NCBI GenBank assembly: GCA_963730735.1
Contig: CAVSSX010000008.1
Coordinates: forward strand, 558,001-622,000
Source: CAVSSX01 sp963730735
GTDB taxonomy: Bacteria; Actinomycetota; Acidimicrobiia; Acidimicrobiales; RAAP-2
Direction: 5' to 3'
DNA: 64,000 nt
A program made the position numbers and the translations under genes. Positions 35,223 through 44,826 of this stretch are shown piece by piece. Positions within the stretch are counted from its first letter, which is position 1; the number at the start of each line of letters is the position of its first letter. The notes beneath the pieces were generated by a model that was given only the letters and a program-made list of their open reading frames with translations, made no database searches and was not told the DNA's origin.

Positions 35223-36293
35223 TCAGGTGCGGGTGAGGAGCGAGGTGAGGACCGACCGGGCACGGTCGAGCGCCGTCCGGTCGACCCGCTCGTCAGGGTG
35301 GTGGGCCAGCAGCGGGTCCCCGGGGCCGAAGTTGGCCGCCGGCACGCCGTGGTCGAAGAACGTGGCGACGTCGGTCCAGCCCACCTTGGCCAACGGGGCC
35401 GCCCCGGTGGCCGCCACCAGTCCCCCGAGCAGCGGATGGTCGAGCGACGGGGGCGCCCCGTCGGCCTGGTCGAGCAGCTCCAGCCGGTCCCCGGCCGCCG
35501 GCTCGAGCAGGTCGGCGAAGAGCCCGGCCACCTCGGCCACCGCCTGCTCGCCCCGGCGGTCCGGGGCGTAGCGGTAGTTGACGGTGAGCATGGCGGCGTC
35601 GGGCACCACGTTGTTGGCCACCCCGCCCTCGACCCGGACCGCCTGGAGCTGCTCGGCGTACTCGCAGCCGTCCAGGGTCACCACCCGGGGTCGGTAGCGC
35701 TCCACCCGCCCGAGGGCCTCGGCCAGGCGGTGGATGGCATTGCGACCGGTGAACGGGCGGGCCGTGTGGGCCCGGACGCCGCCCAGGTGCAGGGCCAACC
35801 GGGCCGTGCCCTGGCACCCGGCCTCGACCCGGGCCGAGGTCGGCTCGCCCAGGATGGCGGCGTCGCCGGCCAGCAGGTCCGGACGATCGGCCCACAGGAC
35901 GTCCAGGCCGTTGTCGGCCCGGTTGACCTCCTCGCACACGTAGAAGCACCAGGTGACGTCGACCGAGGGCTCGGGCAGGCTGCGGGCCAGGTCGAGCATG
36001 ACGGCCAGGCCGCCCTTCATGTCGGCCGAGCCGACGCCCCAGACCACGTCGCCCTCGACCCGGGCCGAACCGTTGTCGGCCGGCGGGACGGTGTCGAGGT
36101 GGCCGGCCAGGATCAGCCGTTGGTCCCGGCCGAGGCTCGTCCGGGCCACCAGGTTGTCGCCGACCCGGTCCACCGTCAGCCAGGGGCAGGCCGCCAGCTC
36201 GGCCGCCACCCGGTCGGCCAGGGCCGTCTCGTGATGACTGACCGACGGCACGTCCACCAGCTCGGTGGTGAGGGCCAGCAGGTCGGTGGTCAC
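35223..36293 (-). CDS. dapE: Succinyl-diaminopimelate desuccinylase
   Basis: M20 metallopeptidase-family enzyme that removes succinate from N-succinyl-L,L-DAP. From GTG 36293 the 356-aa product has LILAGHLDTVPP (metal His and catalytic Asp), WGVGSADMKGGLAVML (bridging Asp), YVCEEVNRADNGL (catalytic and metal Glu), the lid domain, and ANFGPGDPLLAHHPDERV with the last metal His. The GTG overlaps the dapD stop (GTGA), so the genes are coupled. The open frame further upstream is a shadow of dapD. Confidence 0.95.
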   Translation of the reverse strand: MTTDLLALTTELVDVPSVSHHETALADRVAAELAACPWLTVDRVGDNLVARTSLGRDQRLILAGHLDTVPPADNGSARVEGDVVWGVGSADMKGGLAVMLDLARSLPEPSVDVTWCFYVCEEVNRADNGLDVLWADRPDLLAGDAAILGEPTSARVEAGCQGTARLALHLGGVRAHTARPFTGRNAIHRLAEALGRVERYRPRVVTLDGCEYAEQLQAVRVEGGVANNVVPDAAMLTVNYRYAPDRRGEQAVAEVAGLFADLLEPAAGDRLELLDQADGAPPSLDHPLLGGLVAATGAAPLAKVGWTDVATFFDHGVPAANFGPGDPLLAHHPDERVDRTALDRARSVLTSLLTRT

Positions 36294-37114
36294 GTCCCGA
36301 CGCCGTGCTCCCGCAGGATGGCGTTGAGCTGGGACTTGTCGTGTCGCTCGCCCGGCGTGAGGTGCCGGAGCACCAGGACGCAGGGCAGGAAGAACTCGCC
36401 GCCGGGGAACTCCCGGCGCCGGCTGGCCGAGATGCAGACCGACCACGGCGGCACCACACCCCGACCGAGCTCGTCGCCGGTCTCGGCGTCGATCACCGGG
36501 ATGGTCGGGTTCAAGATGGTGCCCTCGCCGAGCACCGATCCCTCCCCCACCTGGGCGCCCTGGGTGACCATGCACCGACTGCCGATCAGGACGTCGTCGC
36601 CGATGACCACCGGGACGGCGTTCGGGGGCTCGAGCACGCCGCCGATGCCCACCCCACCCGAGAGGTGGACCCGGGCGCCGATCTGGGCGCACGACCCGAC
36701 CGTGGCCCAGGTGTCGACCATCGTCTCGGGCCCGACCCAGGCGCCGATGTTGACGTAGGAGGGCATCATCACGACGCCCCGGGACAGGAACGAGCCCCAG
36801 CGGGCCGAGGCCCCGGGCACCACCCGGACGCCGGCCGCCGCGTAGTCGTGCTTGAGCGGGAGCTTGTCGGCGAACTCGAAGGGACCGAGCTCCTCGGTCT
36901 CGATCGACCGCAGGCGGAACAGGAGGAGGATGGCCTGCTTCAGCCACTCGTTGACCACCGTGGTGCCGTCGGGGCCGACCTCGGCCACCCGGGCCTCGCC
37001 CCGGTCGAGGAGGTCGATCGCCTCGTTCACCGTGGCCGCAGCCTCGGGGTCGTCGGGGGACAGCTCGCTCAGACCCTCCCAGAGGGTCTCGATCTTCGAT
37101 TGGAGGTCGGCCAT
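36290..37114 (-). CDS. dapD: Tetrahydrodipicolinate N-succinyltransferase
   Basis: A 274-aa hexapeptide-repeat (left-handed beta-helix) acyltransferase that uses succinyl-CoA. The N-terminal helical domain ends with FRLRSIETEELGPFEFADKLPLK. The repeats run through GVVMMPSYVNIGAWVGPETM, WATVGSCAQIGARVHLSGGVGIGG and VIGDDVLIGSRCMVTQGAQVGEGSVLGEG. Its length and DKLPLK segment match the proteobacterial-type DapD rather than the long mycobacterial type. It is first in a dapD-dapE pair on the minus strand. Confidence 0.96.
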   Translation of the reverse strand: MADLQSKIETLWEGLSELSPDDPEAAATVNEAIDLLDRGEARVAEVGPDGTTVVNEWLKQAILLLFRLRSIETEELGPFEFADKLPLKHDYAAAGVRVVPGASARWGSFLSRGVVMMPSYVNIGAWVGPETMVDTWATVGSCAQIGARVHLSGGVGIGGVLEPPNAVPVVIGDDVLIGSRCMVTQGAQVGEGSVLGEGTILNPTIPVIDAETGDELGRGVVPPWSVCISASRRREFPGGEFFLPCVLVLRHLTPGERHDKSQLNAILREHGVGT

Positions 37115-37142
37115 GGGCCGATCGTACCCGGGGCCGCCCAGC

Positions 37143-37592
37143 TCACCTGTGCTCTCCCCGGCCCCCGGATCGGGCCCGATCCCCCGGCCTCCGGTCGGCC
37201 AGGGCCAGGGTCAGGCCGACCAGGCCACCGAAGGCCAGGTGGTCGGCCACCTGGGGACCCTGGGGCAGGGCGGCGATGGCCGGCAGCCGGCGCCCGACCA
37301 GCCCGAGGTCGAGGGCGGCGATCGCCCCCCCGGCCAGGACGCCGGCGGCCACCCGGCGGCGGGTGGGCAGGAGCCAGGCCAGCACCACGCCCCAGCCGAG
37401 CGACAGGACGACGTGGGCCAGGGCGCCCCGCACCAGCGTCGGTCGACCGAGCAGCGACCCGGCGGCCCGGCTGGCCGCCAACGGGTCCCGGCCGGCCCGC
37501 CAGCCGTGGAGGGTGGACGGCGCCCCGCTGGCCACGCCGGCCACGGCGCCGGCCAGGAGGCCCCGTCTGACGGTGGCGGCGGTCGGGCTCAC
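37143..37592 (-). CDS. Small membrane protein, 149 aa
   Basis: Hydrophobic segments (GLLAGAVAGVASGAPSTLHG, ALAHVVLSLGWGVVLAWLLP, VAAGVLAGGAIAALDLGLVG, HLAFGGLVGLTLALA) give about four membrane helices. The family is unknown. The start overlaps the dapC stop (37589-37592), so it is coupled to dapC. It lies between dapC and dapD. Confidence 0.7.
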   Translation of the reverse strand: MSPTAATVRRGLLAGAVAGVASGAPSTLHGWRAGRDPLAASRAAGSLLGRPTLVRGALAHVVLSLGWGVVLAWLLPTRRRVAAGVLAGGAIAALDLGLVGRRLPAIAALPQGPQVADHLAFGGLVGLTLALADRRPGDRARSGGRGEHR

Positions 37593-38773
37593 CGCCCCCA
37601 GCCGGCGGCGGCCAGGCGCTCGGCCACCAGCTCCAGGCGGGCCATCGGCTGGACCACGGCGATCCGCACGTGGTCCAGTCCAGGCTCGCCGTACAGGTCG
37701 CTCGGGCTGACCAGGAGGCCGGCGTCACGGGCCAGGGCCTCGGCCAGGGCCCACGGGTCGGGCCAGCGCTCGGGGACGGCCAGCCACAGGTAGAAGCCCC
37801 CGGCGGGCAAGTCGACCGGGCAGCCGGCCTCGGTGAGCGCCGCCGCCAGGAAGCCCAGCCGCTCCAGGTAGCGGTCCCGCTGCTCCTCCACGTGGCGGTC
37901 GTCGTCGAAGGCCACCGTGGCCGCCGCCTGCACCGGCCCCGGGACCATCAGGCCGGCGTGGCGTCGGACCTCGCGCAGGTAGGTGACCAGGTCGGTGTCG
38001 CCGGCGAAGAAGCCGGCCCGGATACCGGCCAGGTTGGACCGCTTGGACAGCGAGTGGACGGCCACCACGCCCTCGGTGCCGTGTTCGAGGATCGAGCGGG
38101 GCACGCCCTGCCAGGTGAACTCGGCGTAGCACTCGTCGGAGAAGACGGGCACCCCGTGGGCCCGGCCCCAGTCGGCCACGGCGCCCAGCTCGGTCAGCCC
38201 GCCGGTCGGATTGGAGGGCGAGTTGGCCCAGAGCAGGAGGGCCCGGTCGACGTCGTGGCGGTCGACGGCGGCCAGGTCGAGGCCCGTGCCGTCGGCCGTG
38301 GCCGGCGGCACGGCGACCGCCCGGCACCCGGCCAGGGTGGCCCCCATGGCATAGGTGGGGTAGGCGACGGCCGGGTACAGCACGGTGTCGCGGCCGGGGT
38401 CGCGCCGGTGCAGGTACTGGGCGGTCGAGGCGACCATCTCCTTGGTGCCGACGCACACCGCCAGCTGGTCGGGCCCGAGGTCGACCCCGAAGCGCCGGGC
38501 CATCCAGCCCCGGGCGGCCGTGCGCAGGTCGGCCGAACCGATCGAGGCCGGGTACCCCCGCTCGGTGCCCGAGGAGGCCAGGGCCTGGAGGACCGCCGGC
38601 GGTGGTGGGTCGCACGGCGTCCCGATCGAGCAGTCGACGAGGCCGCCGGGGAGCGCCTCGGCCAGCACGGCGTACTCGGCCAGCCGGTCGTAGGGGTAGG
38701 CCGGCGGGACGAAGGGTGGCGGGGCGTAGCGGGCCACCGCCTGCTCGTTCGTCGCTCCGGTGTCCTCGCCCAC
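37589..38773 (-). CDS. dapC: Succinyldiaminopimelate transaminase
   Basis: PLP-dependent class I/II aminotransferase that makes N-succinyl-L,L-DAP from the keto precursor with glutamate. It is 394 aa from GTG 38773, which has GGAGG six bases upstream. Motifs: YPASIGSADLRTAARGWMARRFG, LLLWANSPSNPTGGL, VFSDECYAEFTW (PLP Asp/Tyr) and VHSLSKRSNLAGIRAGF with the Schiff-base Lys. It is placed with dapD and dapE, which supports the DapC assignment over other transaminases. Confidence 0.93.
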   Translation of the reverse strand: MGEDTGATNEQAVARYAPPPFVPPAYPYDRLAEYAVLAEALPGGLVDCSIGTPCDPPPPAVLQALASSGTERGYPASIGSADLRTAARGWMARRFGVDLGPDQLAVCVGTKEMVASTAQYLHRRDPGRDTVLYPAVAYPTYAMGATLAGCRAVAVPPATADGTGLDLAAVDRHDVDRALLLWANSPSNPTGGLTELGAVADWGRAHGVPVFSDECYAEFTWQGVPRSILEHGTEGVVAVHSLSKRSNLAGIRAGFFAGDTDLVTYLREVRRHAGLMVPGPVQAAATVAFDDDRHVEEQRDRYLERLGFLAAALTEAGCPVDLPAGGFYLWLAVPERWPDPWALAEALARDAGLLVSPSDLYGEPGLDHVRIAVVQPMARLELVAERLAAAGWGR

Positions 38774-38993
38774 GGCCGTCCTCCCTCGTCGCCCCGCACG
38801 GTAACTGCTGGGCGCCCGGGCGCGGGTCGGTGCCTCGGGCGGCCGCCCCCACATCCTTGCGGGTCAACCAAACGGTCGGTAGCGTCGGCCGGGTCCGCAC
38901 CAGGGTGGGGGACGCCGTCTCGGAACGCTCGGATCGTGGCCAGGGTCGCGCCGGTTGGTGCTGCGACGGCACGCAGAGAGGGGACGCTCGACC

Positions 38994-40016
38994 ATGCAGT
39001 ACCGCAACTTCGGGGGGACGGGGGTCAAGGTCTCGAACCTGTGCCTCGGGGCCATGATGTTCGGGGCGTTCGGCAACCCCGACCACGAGGACTCGATCCG
39101 CATCATCCACGCCGGTCTCGACGCCGGGATCAACTTCGTCGACACGGCCGACATGTACTCGGCCGGTGAGTCCGAGGAGATCGTGGGCAAGGCCCTGGCC
39201 GACCGGCGTGACGACGTGATCCTGGCCACCAAGGTCTTCATGCCCATGAGCCGGGACCGCAACCACCGGGGGAACTCACGGCGTTGGATCATCCGCGAGT
39301 GCGAGGCCAGCCTGCGTCGCCTCCGGACCGACTGGATCGACCTCTACCAGGTGCACCGGCCCGACGTGTACACCAACATCGACGAGACGCTGGGCGCCCT
39401 CTCGGACCTCGTGCACCAGGGCAAGGTCCGCTACCTCGGCTCCTCGACCTTCCCGCCCGAGCAGATCGTCGAGGCCCAGTGGACGGCCGAGCGGCGGAAC
39501 CGGGAGCGCTTCGTGAGCGAGCAGCCGCCCTATTCGATCTTCGCCCGGGGCGCCGAGGCCGGCATCCTGCCCACCTGCCAGCGCTACGAGATGGGCGTGC
39601 TGACCTGGAGCCCGCTCAACTCGGGCTGGCTGACCGGCCGCTACCGCCAGGGCGCCGAGCCCGTGAAGGAGGGCCGGGCGGCCCGCACGCCCGAGCAGTT
39701 CGACCCGGCCAACGAGTACAACGCCAAGAAGCTCGAGATCGTCGAGCAACTGGTGGCCCTGGCCGACGAGCTGGACCTGTCGCTGATCCACCTGGCCCTG
39801 GCCTTCGTGCTCCGTCACCCCGCCGTGAGCTCGGCCATCATCGGTCCCCGGACCATGGAGCAGCTCGAGAGCCAGCTCGGGGCGTCCGACGTGGTCTTGG
39901 ACGACGCCACCATGGACAAGTTGGACGCCCTGGTGGCCCCGGGGACCAACGTCAACCCCGACGACGCCGGCCACGTCCCGCCGTCCATCGCCTCGGCCTG
40001 GCGCCGTCGCCGCTAG
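38994..40016 (+). CDS. Aldo/keto reductase
   Basis: NADPH-dependent TIM-barrel reductase, 340 aa. It starts MQYRNFGGTGVKVSNLCLGA. The catalytic tetrad is visible: Asp (NFVDTAD), Tyr (DMYSAG), Lys (ILATKVF) and His (YQVHRPD). The C-terminal coenzyme motif is AFVLRHPAVSSAIIGPRTMEQLE. Substrate is not readable. It is probably in one operon with the GMC oxidoreductase 19 bases downstream, suggesting linked sugar or alcohol redox chemistry. Confidence 0.92.
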   Translation: MQYRNFGGTGVKVSNLCLGAMMFGAFGNPDHEDSIRIIHAGLDAGINFVDTADMYSAGESEEIVGKALADRRDDVILATKVFMPMSRDRNHRGNSRRWIIRECEASLRRLRTDWIDLYQVHRPDVYTNIDETLGALSDLVHQGKVRYLGSSTFPPEQIVEAQWTAERRNRERFVSEQPPYSIFARGAEAGILPTCQRYEMGVLTWSPLNSGWLTGRYRQGAEPVKEGRAARTPEQFDPANEYNAKKLEIVEQLVALADELDLSLIHLALAFVLRHPAVSSAIIGPRTMEQLESQLGASDVVLDDATMDKLDALVAPGTNVNPDDAGHVPPSIASAWRRRR

Positions 40017-40035
40017 GCCCGGGTCGGGGGGCGGG

Positions 40036-42117
40036 GTGACGTCGGCGGCGCCGGACGTCCTGATCATCGGGGCCGGAGCCTCGGGCGGCGTCGCCGCCCT
40101 CCGGCTGGTCGAGGCCGGCCTGTCGGTGGTGTGCCTCGAGCAGGGCGACTGGCCCGACCGCTCGAGCTTCCGGGGGTCGGCCCCCGACTGGGAGCTCAAC
40201 GCCCGCAAGCAGTGGTCGGGCGTCCCGAGCGTGCGCCAGGGGCCGGCCGACTACACCATCGACGGCTCCGAGACCGACATCGGGGTGGCCAACTTCAACG
40301 GGGTCGGCGGCGGGACCATCCTCTACAACGCCCAGTGGCCCCGCATGCTCCCCGAGGACTTCGCCGTCCGCACCCGAGACGGCGTGGCCGACGACTGGCC
40401 CCTCGACTACGACGAGCTGCGCCCCTTCTACGAGCGGGTGGACCGGCAATTCGGGGTGGCCGGGCTGGGGGGCAACCCCTTCTACCCCGAGGGCGCCGAG
40501 CCGCCCCTCCCCCCGCTGCCCATCGGCCAGGCCGGGCTGCGGCTGGCCCGGGCCCACGCCGCCCTCGGCTGGCACTGGTGGCCCGAGACCAACGCCATCC
40601 TGTCGGCGCCCTTCGGCGGCCGGCACCCCTGCGTCCAGCGGGCCGCCTGTGCCCAGGGCTGCAACGAGGGGGCCAAGGCCTCGACCGACCTGACCCACTG
40701 GCCCGAGGCGGTGCGCCAGGGGTGCCGCCTGATCACCGGGGCCACCGTCACCCGGCTGGTGCTCGACGCCCGGGGCCTGGCCGCCGGGGCCGAGTGGCGT
40801 GACCGGGACGGCGCCGAGCACCGGACGGGGGCCTCGGTGGTGCTGCTGGCGGCCAACGGCGTGGGCACGGCCAAGCTGCTCCTGTCGTCGACCGACGCCC
40901 GCTTCCCCGACGGCCTGGCCAACCGGTCGGGCCTGGTCGGGCGGCGCCTGATGATGCACCCCATGACCAGCGTGACCGGCTACTTCGACGAGGACCTGTC
41001 CTCGTGGCGGGGCCACGCCGGGGCCCAGATCCAGTCGCTCGAGTTCTACCGCTCCGACGAGCGCCGGGGCTTCGTCCGGGGCGCCCGCTGGGCCTCGGGC
41101 CCGACCGGCGGCCCCTTCGGCGTGGCCCTGGGCGGTCGGGTGTGGGGCGAGGGCCACCACGACTACGTGCGGCAGCGCTTCGGCCGGGCCGCCCGCTGGG
41201 GCATCCTGTGCGAGGACCTGCCGGACGAGGACAACCGGGTCGAGCTGACCGGTGCAGTCGACCCGGTCTCGGGCACGGCCGTTCCCGCCGTCCGGTACCG
41301 GCTGGGCGAGAACACCCGCCGGATGCAGGCCTGGCACCAGGACCGGGCGCTCGAGGCCATGGCGGCGGCCGACGCCCGGTTCACCGAGATCGAGCAATTC
41401 GGGTTCTCCGGGCACCTCCTGGGCACGGCCCGCATGGGCGACGACCCGGCCACCTCGGTGGTCGACCGGTTCGGGATGAGCCACGACGTGGCCAACCTGG
41501 GCGTGATCGACGGCAGCGTGTTCGTCACCGCCGGCGGCATGAACCCGACCAGCACCATCTGTGCCCTGGCCCTGCGGGCCGTCGACCACCTGGTGGAGCA
41601 CCGGGCCGAGCTGCCGGTGCCCGAGGTGGCCACGACCATCGGCGTCGGGTGGGACGCCGGGCCCGGGGCCGCCACCCCCGAAACCGCCGCCCCGGCGGCC
41701 ACCACGCCGGTGGCGCTGCGCCCGCCGGCCTTCTCCCCCGAGGCCCGCCGGCGCCTGACCGACCTGGGCGACCTGCTCCTGCCGGGCGACCCCTTCGCCC
41801 CCTCGGCCCGACAGGTGGGGGTGGCCGATCGGCTGTTCGACCAGGTCGTGGCCTCGCGACCCGACCTCGTCCCGGCGCTGCACCGGGCCCTGGCCTCGGC
41901 CACCGACGACGCCCCGGCCCGGCTCGAGGAGCTCCGACGGGGCGACCGGGAGGCCTACCGGGCCGTGGTCACGGCCGTCGCCGGCGCCTACTACATGGAC
42001 GACGGCGTGCGCCTGGGCCTCGGGTACCCGGGCCAGGAGGGTGTCTCGGTGAACGTCCGGGAGATTCCGGCCTACGTCACCGAGGGCCTCCTCGACGGCG
42101 TCCTCGGCGCCGACTGA
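40036..42117 (+). CDS. GMC oxidoreductase fused to a gluconate-2-dehydrogenase subunit-3-like domain
   Basis: A 693-aa flavoprotein. The FAD-binding Rossmann motif LIIGAGASGGVAALRLVEAG starts at residue ~9. GMC segments follow (NFNGVGGGTILYNAQWPRMLP). The C-terminal active-site region has GHLLGTARMG and IDGSVFVTAGGMNPTSTICALALRAV with the conserved His/Asn pair. After an Ala/Thr/Pro linker (~535-560) the last ~130 residues (RRLTDLGDLLLPGDPFAPSARQVGVADRL to AGAYYMDDGVRLGLGYPGQEG) resemble gluconate 2-dehydrogenase subunit 3, normally a separate small protein. No Tat signal is visible. GTG 40036 starts it. Confidence 0.88.
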   Translation: MTSAAPDVLIIGAGASGGVAALRLVEAGLSVVCLEQGDWPDRSSFRGSAPDWELNARKQWSGVPSVRQGPADYTIDGSETDIGVANFNGVGGGTILYNAQWPRMLPEDFAVRTRDGVADDWPLDYDELRPFYERVDRQFGVAGLGGNPFYPEGAEPPLPPLPIGQAGLRLARAHAALGWHWWPETNAILSAPFGGRHPCVQRAACAQGCNEGAKASTDLTHWPEAVRQGCRLITGATVTRLVLDARGLAAGAEWRDRDGAEHRTGASVVLLAANGVGTAKLLLSSTDARFPDGLANRSGLVGRRLMMHPMTSVTGYFDEDLSSWRGHAGAQIQSLEFYRSDERRGFVRGARWASGPTGGPFGVALGGRVWGEGHHDYVRQRFGRAARWGILCEDLPDEDNRVELTGAVDPVSGTAVPAVRYRLGENTRRMQAWHQDRALEAMAAADARFTEIEQFGFSGHLLGTARMGDDPATSVVDRFGMSHDVANLGVIDGSVFVTAGGMNPTSTICALALRAVDHLVEHRAELPVPEVATTIGVGWDAGPGAATPETAAPAATTPVALRPPAFSPEARRRLTDLGDLLLPGDPFAPSARQVGVADRLFDQVVASRPDLVPALHRALASATDDAPARLEELRRGDREAYRAVVTAVAGAYYMDDGVRLGLGYPGQEGVSVNVREIPAYVTEGLLDGVLGAD

Positions 42118-42474
42118 CCCTCCCCACCCCCCCACCCCCCCCCCGCACCTCCCGCCGACCACCCCCCGCGGCCGGGGCGGGTTCCCGGTGCGACGGCCTC
42201 GAGACGGCCAGATCAACGGCGAATCAACGACATCACAAGTGGTGTCGACAGCGGGCAACTCGCGTTGTACGATGTCAAAAGGCCCAGGTCATTCGTTTGT
42301 ATGAGATCTGTTGCGAAGAAATTGGGAAAAAATCGTGCAAATGGAGGAGATGAGCCGTTCCTTCTATGTGCGGACTAGTGCATCCATCGAGAAACGGCTC
42401 GGTCGACAGTGCAATACCGGTGCCACCCGGGCGGGCGGGTACAGCCAATGAGCATTGAGGAGGCTCGCGTTCCC
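42118..42474 (+). promoter_or_regulatory. Leader of the GGDEF-EAL gene: poly-C tract and AT-richer promoter region
   Basis: The first 30 bases after the GMC stop contain C4-A-C7-A-C10 (C10 at 42135-42144), a slippage-prone tract. From about 42210 to 42350 the sequence is markedly AT-richer (for example GAAATTGGGAAAAAATCG), as expected for a promoter. I see no riboswitch fold I can name, and no gene. Confidence 0.5.
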
Positions 42475-44826
42475 ATGTCCATCGCCCCCCCGCCGATCCG
42501 GCAGACCCGCCTGAGTGCCAGCGCGGTGTTCTTGGCCGTTGGCGTGGTCTGGGCCCTCCTGTACGCGGCGCGCCTCCTCGGGCCGCTCCAGGGCGTGACC
42601 TTCGCCATCCTGGGTGCGGCCACCCTGGTCGCCGTCATCGTCGGTATTCGCAAGTACCGGCCGCAGCCCCTGTGGCCCTGGATCGTCATCTTCTGCGCCC
42701 TGGTCCTGTTCCTGATCGAGGGCGACGTCCGCCTGCAGCTGAACACCCTGGGCAACCTGACCCACAGCCGATCGCTCGTCCCCGACTACATCGCCATCCC
42801 CGGCTACCTGCTGGCCGCCACCGGCCTCACCCGCCTGGCCCGGGGCAACGACCCCGACCGGGGCCGGAACTTCGACATGATCCTCGACGGGCTGGTGGCC
42901 AGCCTGGCCATCTTCACCCTGGCCTGGGCCTTCATGATCGACCCGGTGCTGGCCCACGGGGCCTCGCCCCTCCAGGTCCGCGTCGTGCTCGCCTGCTACC
43001 CGCCGCTGTCGGTCTACCTCGTGTACATCGCCTTCCGGATCGGCTTCAAGCCCGGCACCCGCACGACCCCGGCCTCCCGGCTGCTGGTCCTCACCATGGT
43101 GCTCTTCCTGATCGGCGACACCACCTACATGCTGGCCGAGCTGCACAAGATCACCCTGTCGAGCGAGCTGATCAGCCTTCCGTACCTGCTCTCGTTCGTG
43201 GCCTTCGGCGCCGTCGTGCTCCACCCGTCGATGATCAAGCTGTCGTCGTCGCCGGCCACCCGCCAGCAGGAGGCCCCGACCCGGGGCCGGTTGATGCTGG
43301 TGGCGGCGACCCTCTCACTGCCGGCCATCGTGGCCGTGATCAACCAGCAGCGCTCGGTCACCGACCGCATCGCCATCGCCTCCATCGTCGGCCTGCTCAC
43401 CATCGCCGCCAGTCTGCGGATCTTCCGGGCCCTGCACGCCAGCGCCAAGGCCCAGGGCGAGCTCGTCTACCAGGTGACCCACGACACGCTCACCGGCCTG
43501 CCCAACCGGGCCATGGTCGAGCTGTTCATCAACGGGGCCCTGCAGGCGGCCGAGGGCGACAACCCGAAGGTGGCCCTGTTCTTCTTGGACATCGACCAGT
43601 TCAAGTTCGTGAACGACACCTACGGCCACTCGCTGGGCGACGAGCTCTTGATCGAGGTGGCCGAGCGCCTGCGCGACACCGCCCGTCCCAAGGACCTGGT
43701 GGCCCGGATCGGCGGCGACGAGTTCGTCATCGGCCTGAAGGACGTGCGGGACCTGACCCACGCCCGCCAGCTGGCCGAGCGCATCCGGGTGTCGTTCCAT
43801 GCGCCGTTCAACGTGCGCGATTCGGAGACCTACGTGTTCGCGAGCGTCGGTGTGGCGCTCGCCGAAGGGAGCCACATGACGAGCGCCGAGACGATGATCC
43901 GTGACGCCGACAACGCCATGTACCAGGCCAAGAGCCAGGGCCGTGACGCCGTGGCCGTCTTCGACGCCTCCATGCGTGAGCGCGTGGCCCTGCGCCACTC
44001 CATGGAGCAGGAGCTCCAGGTGGCCCTGGCCCTCGACGAGCTCACCATCGAGTACCAGCCCCTCATGGACCTCCAGTCCGGCCGGGTGATGTCGCTCGAG
44101 GCCCTGCTGCGGTGGACCCGGGCCAACGGCGAGGAGGTCCCCCCGACCACCTTCATCCCGATCGCCGAGGAGAGCGGCCTGATCATCGACATCGGTCGTT
44201 GGGTCATCAGCCAGGCCTGCGCCCAGGTCCAGGAGTGGCGCACCACCGTGCACGGGGCCCGCGACCTGCGGGTGGCGGTCAACGTGTCGGCGGCCCAGCT
44301 GCGCGACCCCGACCTCGTGCCGACGGTGCGCAAGGCGCTGCGTGAGCACCACCTCCCGGGCTCGGCCCTCGAGCTCGAGCTCACCGAGTCGCTCCTCATG
44401 GACAACATCCCGCGGTCGGTGGCCACGCTGGGCGAGCTCAAGCAGCTCGGCGTGGAGCTGTCGATCGACGACTTCGGCACCGGCTACTCGTCCCTCGCCT
44501 ACCTCCGGCGCCTGCCGGTCGACTCGGTCAAGATCGACCGGGTGTTCGTCGAGGGCCTCGACCGCACCGACTCGTCCAACGCCACCCTGGTGGCGGCCAT
44601 CATCGCCATGAGCCACGCCCTGGGCATGACCACCATCGCCGAGGGCGTGGAGAACGTGGCCCAGGAGGACCGGCTCCGCGAGCTCGGCTGCAACCGGGTG
44701 CAGGGCTTCTACTACTCGGTCCCGGTCGGGGCGCACCAGATCCCCTCGACCATCCTCCGGCTCAACGGCACCGGCGGCCTCCGGCTGGTCAGAGAAGACG
44801 AAGCGGCGGGCCGTTCAGCCTCGTAA
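42475..44826 (+). CDS. Membrane GGDEF-EAL protein (cyclic di-GMP turnover)
   Basis: A ~783-aa bifunctional-type protein. Residues ~10-340 form about nine membrane helices with no recognised sensor fold. The GGDEF domain begins VTHDTLTGLPNRAMVELFI, has FFLDIDQFKFVNDTYGHSLGD and an intact active-site GGDEF. The EAL domain has SLEALLRW, NVSAAQLRDPDLV, ELTESLLMD, DDFGTGYSSLAYLRRLPVDSVKIDR and AEGVE, so both synthesis and hydrolysis sites look complete. ATG 42475 follows GAGGAGG; ATG 42448 and 42409 are alternatives. It converges with, and overlaps by 38 bases, the acyltransferase gene. Confidence 0.93.
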   Translation: MSIAPPPIRQTRLSASAVFLAVGVVWALLYAARLLGPLQGVTFAILGAATLVAVIVGIRKYRPQPLWPWIVIFCALVLFLIEGDVRLQLNTLGNLTHSRSLVPDYIAIPGYLLAATGLTRLARGNDPDRGRNFDMILDGLVASLAIFTLAWAFMIDPVLAHGASPLQVRVVLACYPPLSVYLVYIAFRIGFKPGTRTTPASRLLVLTMVLFLIGDTTYMLAELHKITLSSELISLPYLLSFVAFGAVVLHPSMIKLSSSPATRQQEAPTRGRLMLVAATLSLPAIVAVINQQRSVTDRIAIASIVGLLTIAASLRIFRALHASAKAQGELVYQVTHDTLTGLPNRAMVELFINGALQAAEGDNPKVALFFLDIDQFKFVNDTYGHSLGDELLIEVAERLRDTARPKDLVARIGGDEFVIGLKDVRDLTHARQLAERIRVSFHAPFNVRDSETYVFASVGVALAEGSHMTSAETMIRDADNAMYQAKSQGRDAVAVFDASMRERVALRHSMEQELQVALALDELTIEYQPLMDLQSGRVMSLEALLRWTRANGEEVPPTTFIPIAEESGLIIDIGRWVISQACAQVQEWRTTVHGARDLRVAVNVSAAQLRDPDLVPTVRKALREHHLPGSALELELTESLLMDNIPRSVATLGELKQLGVELSIDDFGTGYSSLAYLRRLPVDSVKIDRVFVEGLDRTDSSNATLVAAIIAMSHALGMTTIAEGVENVAQEDRLRELGCNRVQGFYYSVPVGAHQIPSTILRLNGTGGLRLVREDEAAGRSAS

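Noticed and set aside
39952..42258. 768-codon open frame on the minus strand opposite the GMC oxidoreductase
   Set aside because: No motifs and low-complexity composition; the plus-strand gene has clear FAD and active-site signatures.
42118..42474. Cyclic di-GMP riboswitch upstream of the GGDEF-EAL gene
   Set aside because: I could not find the conserved GEMM-type core or paired helices in the leader.
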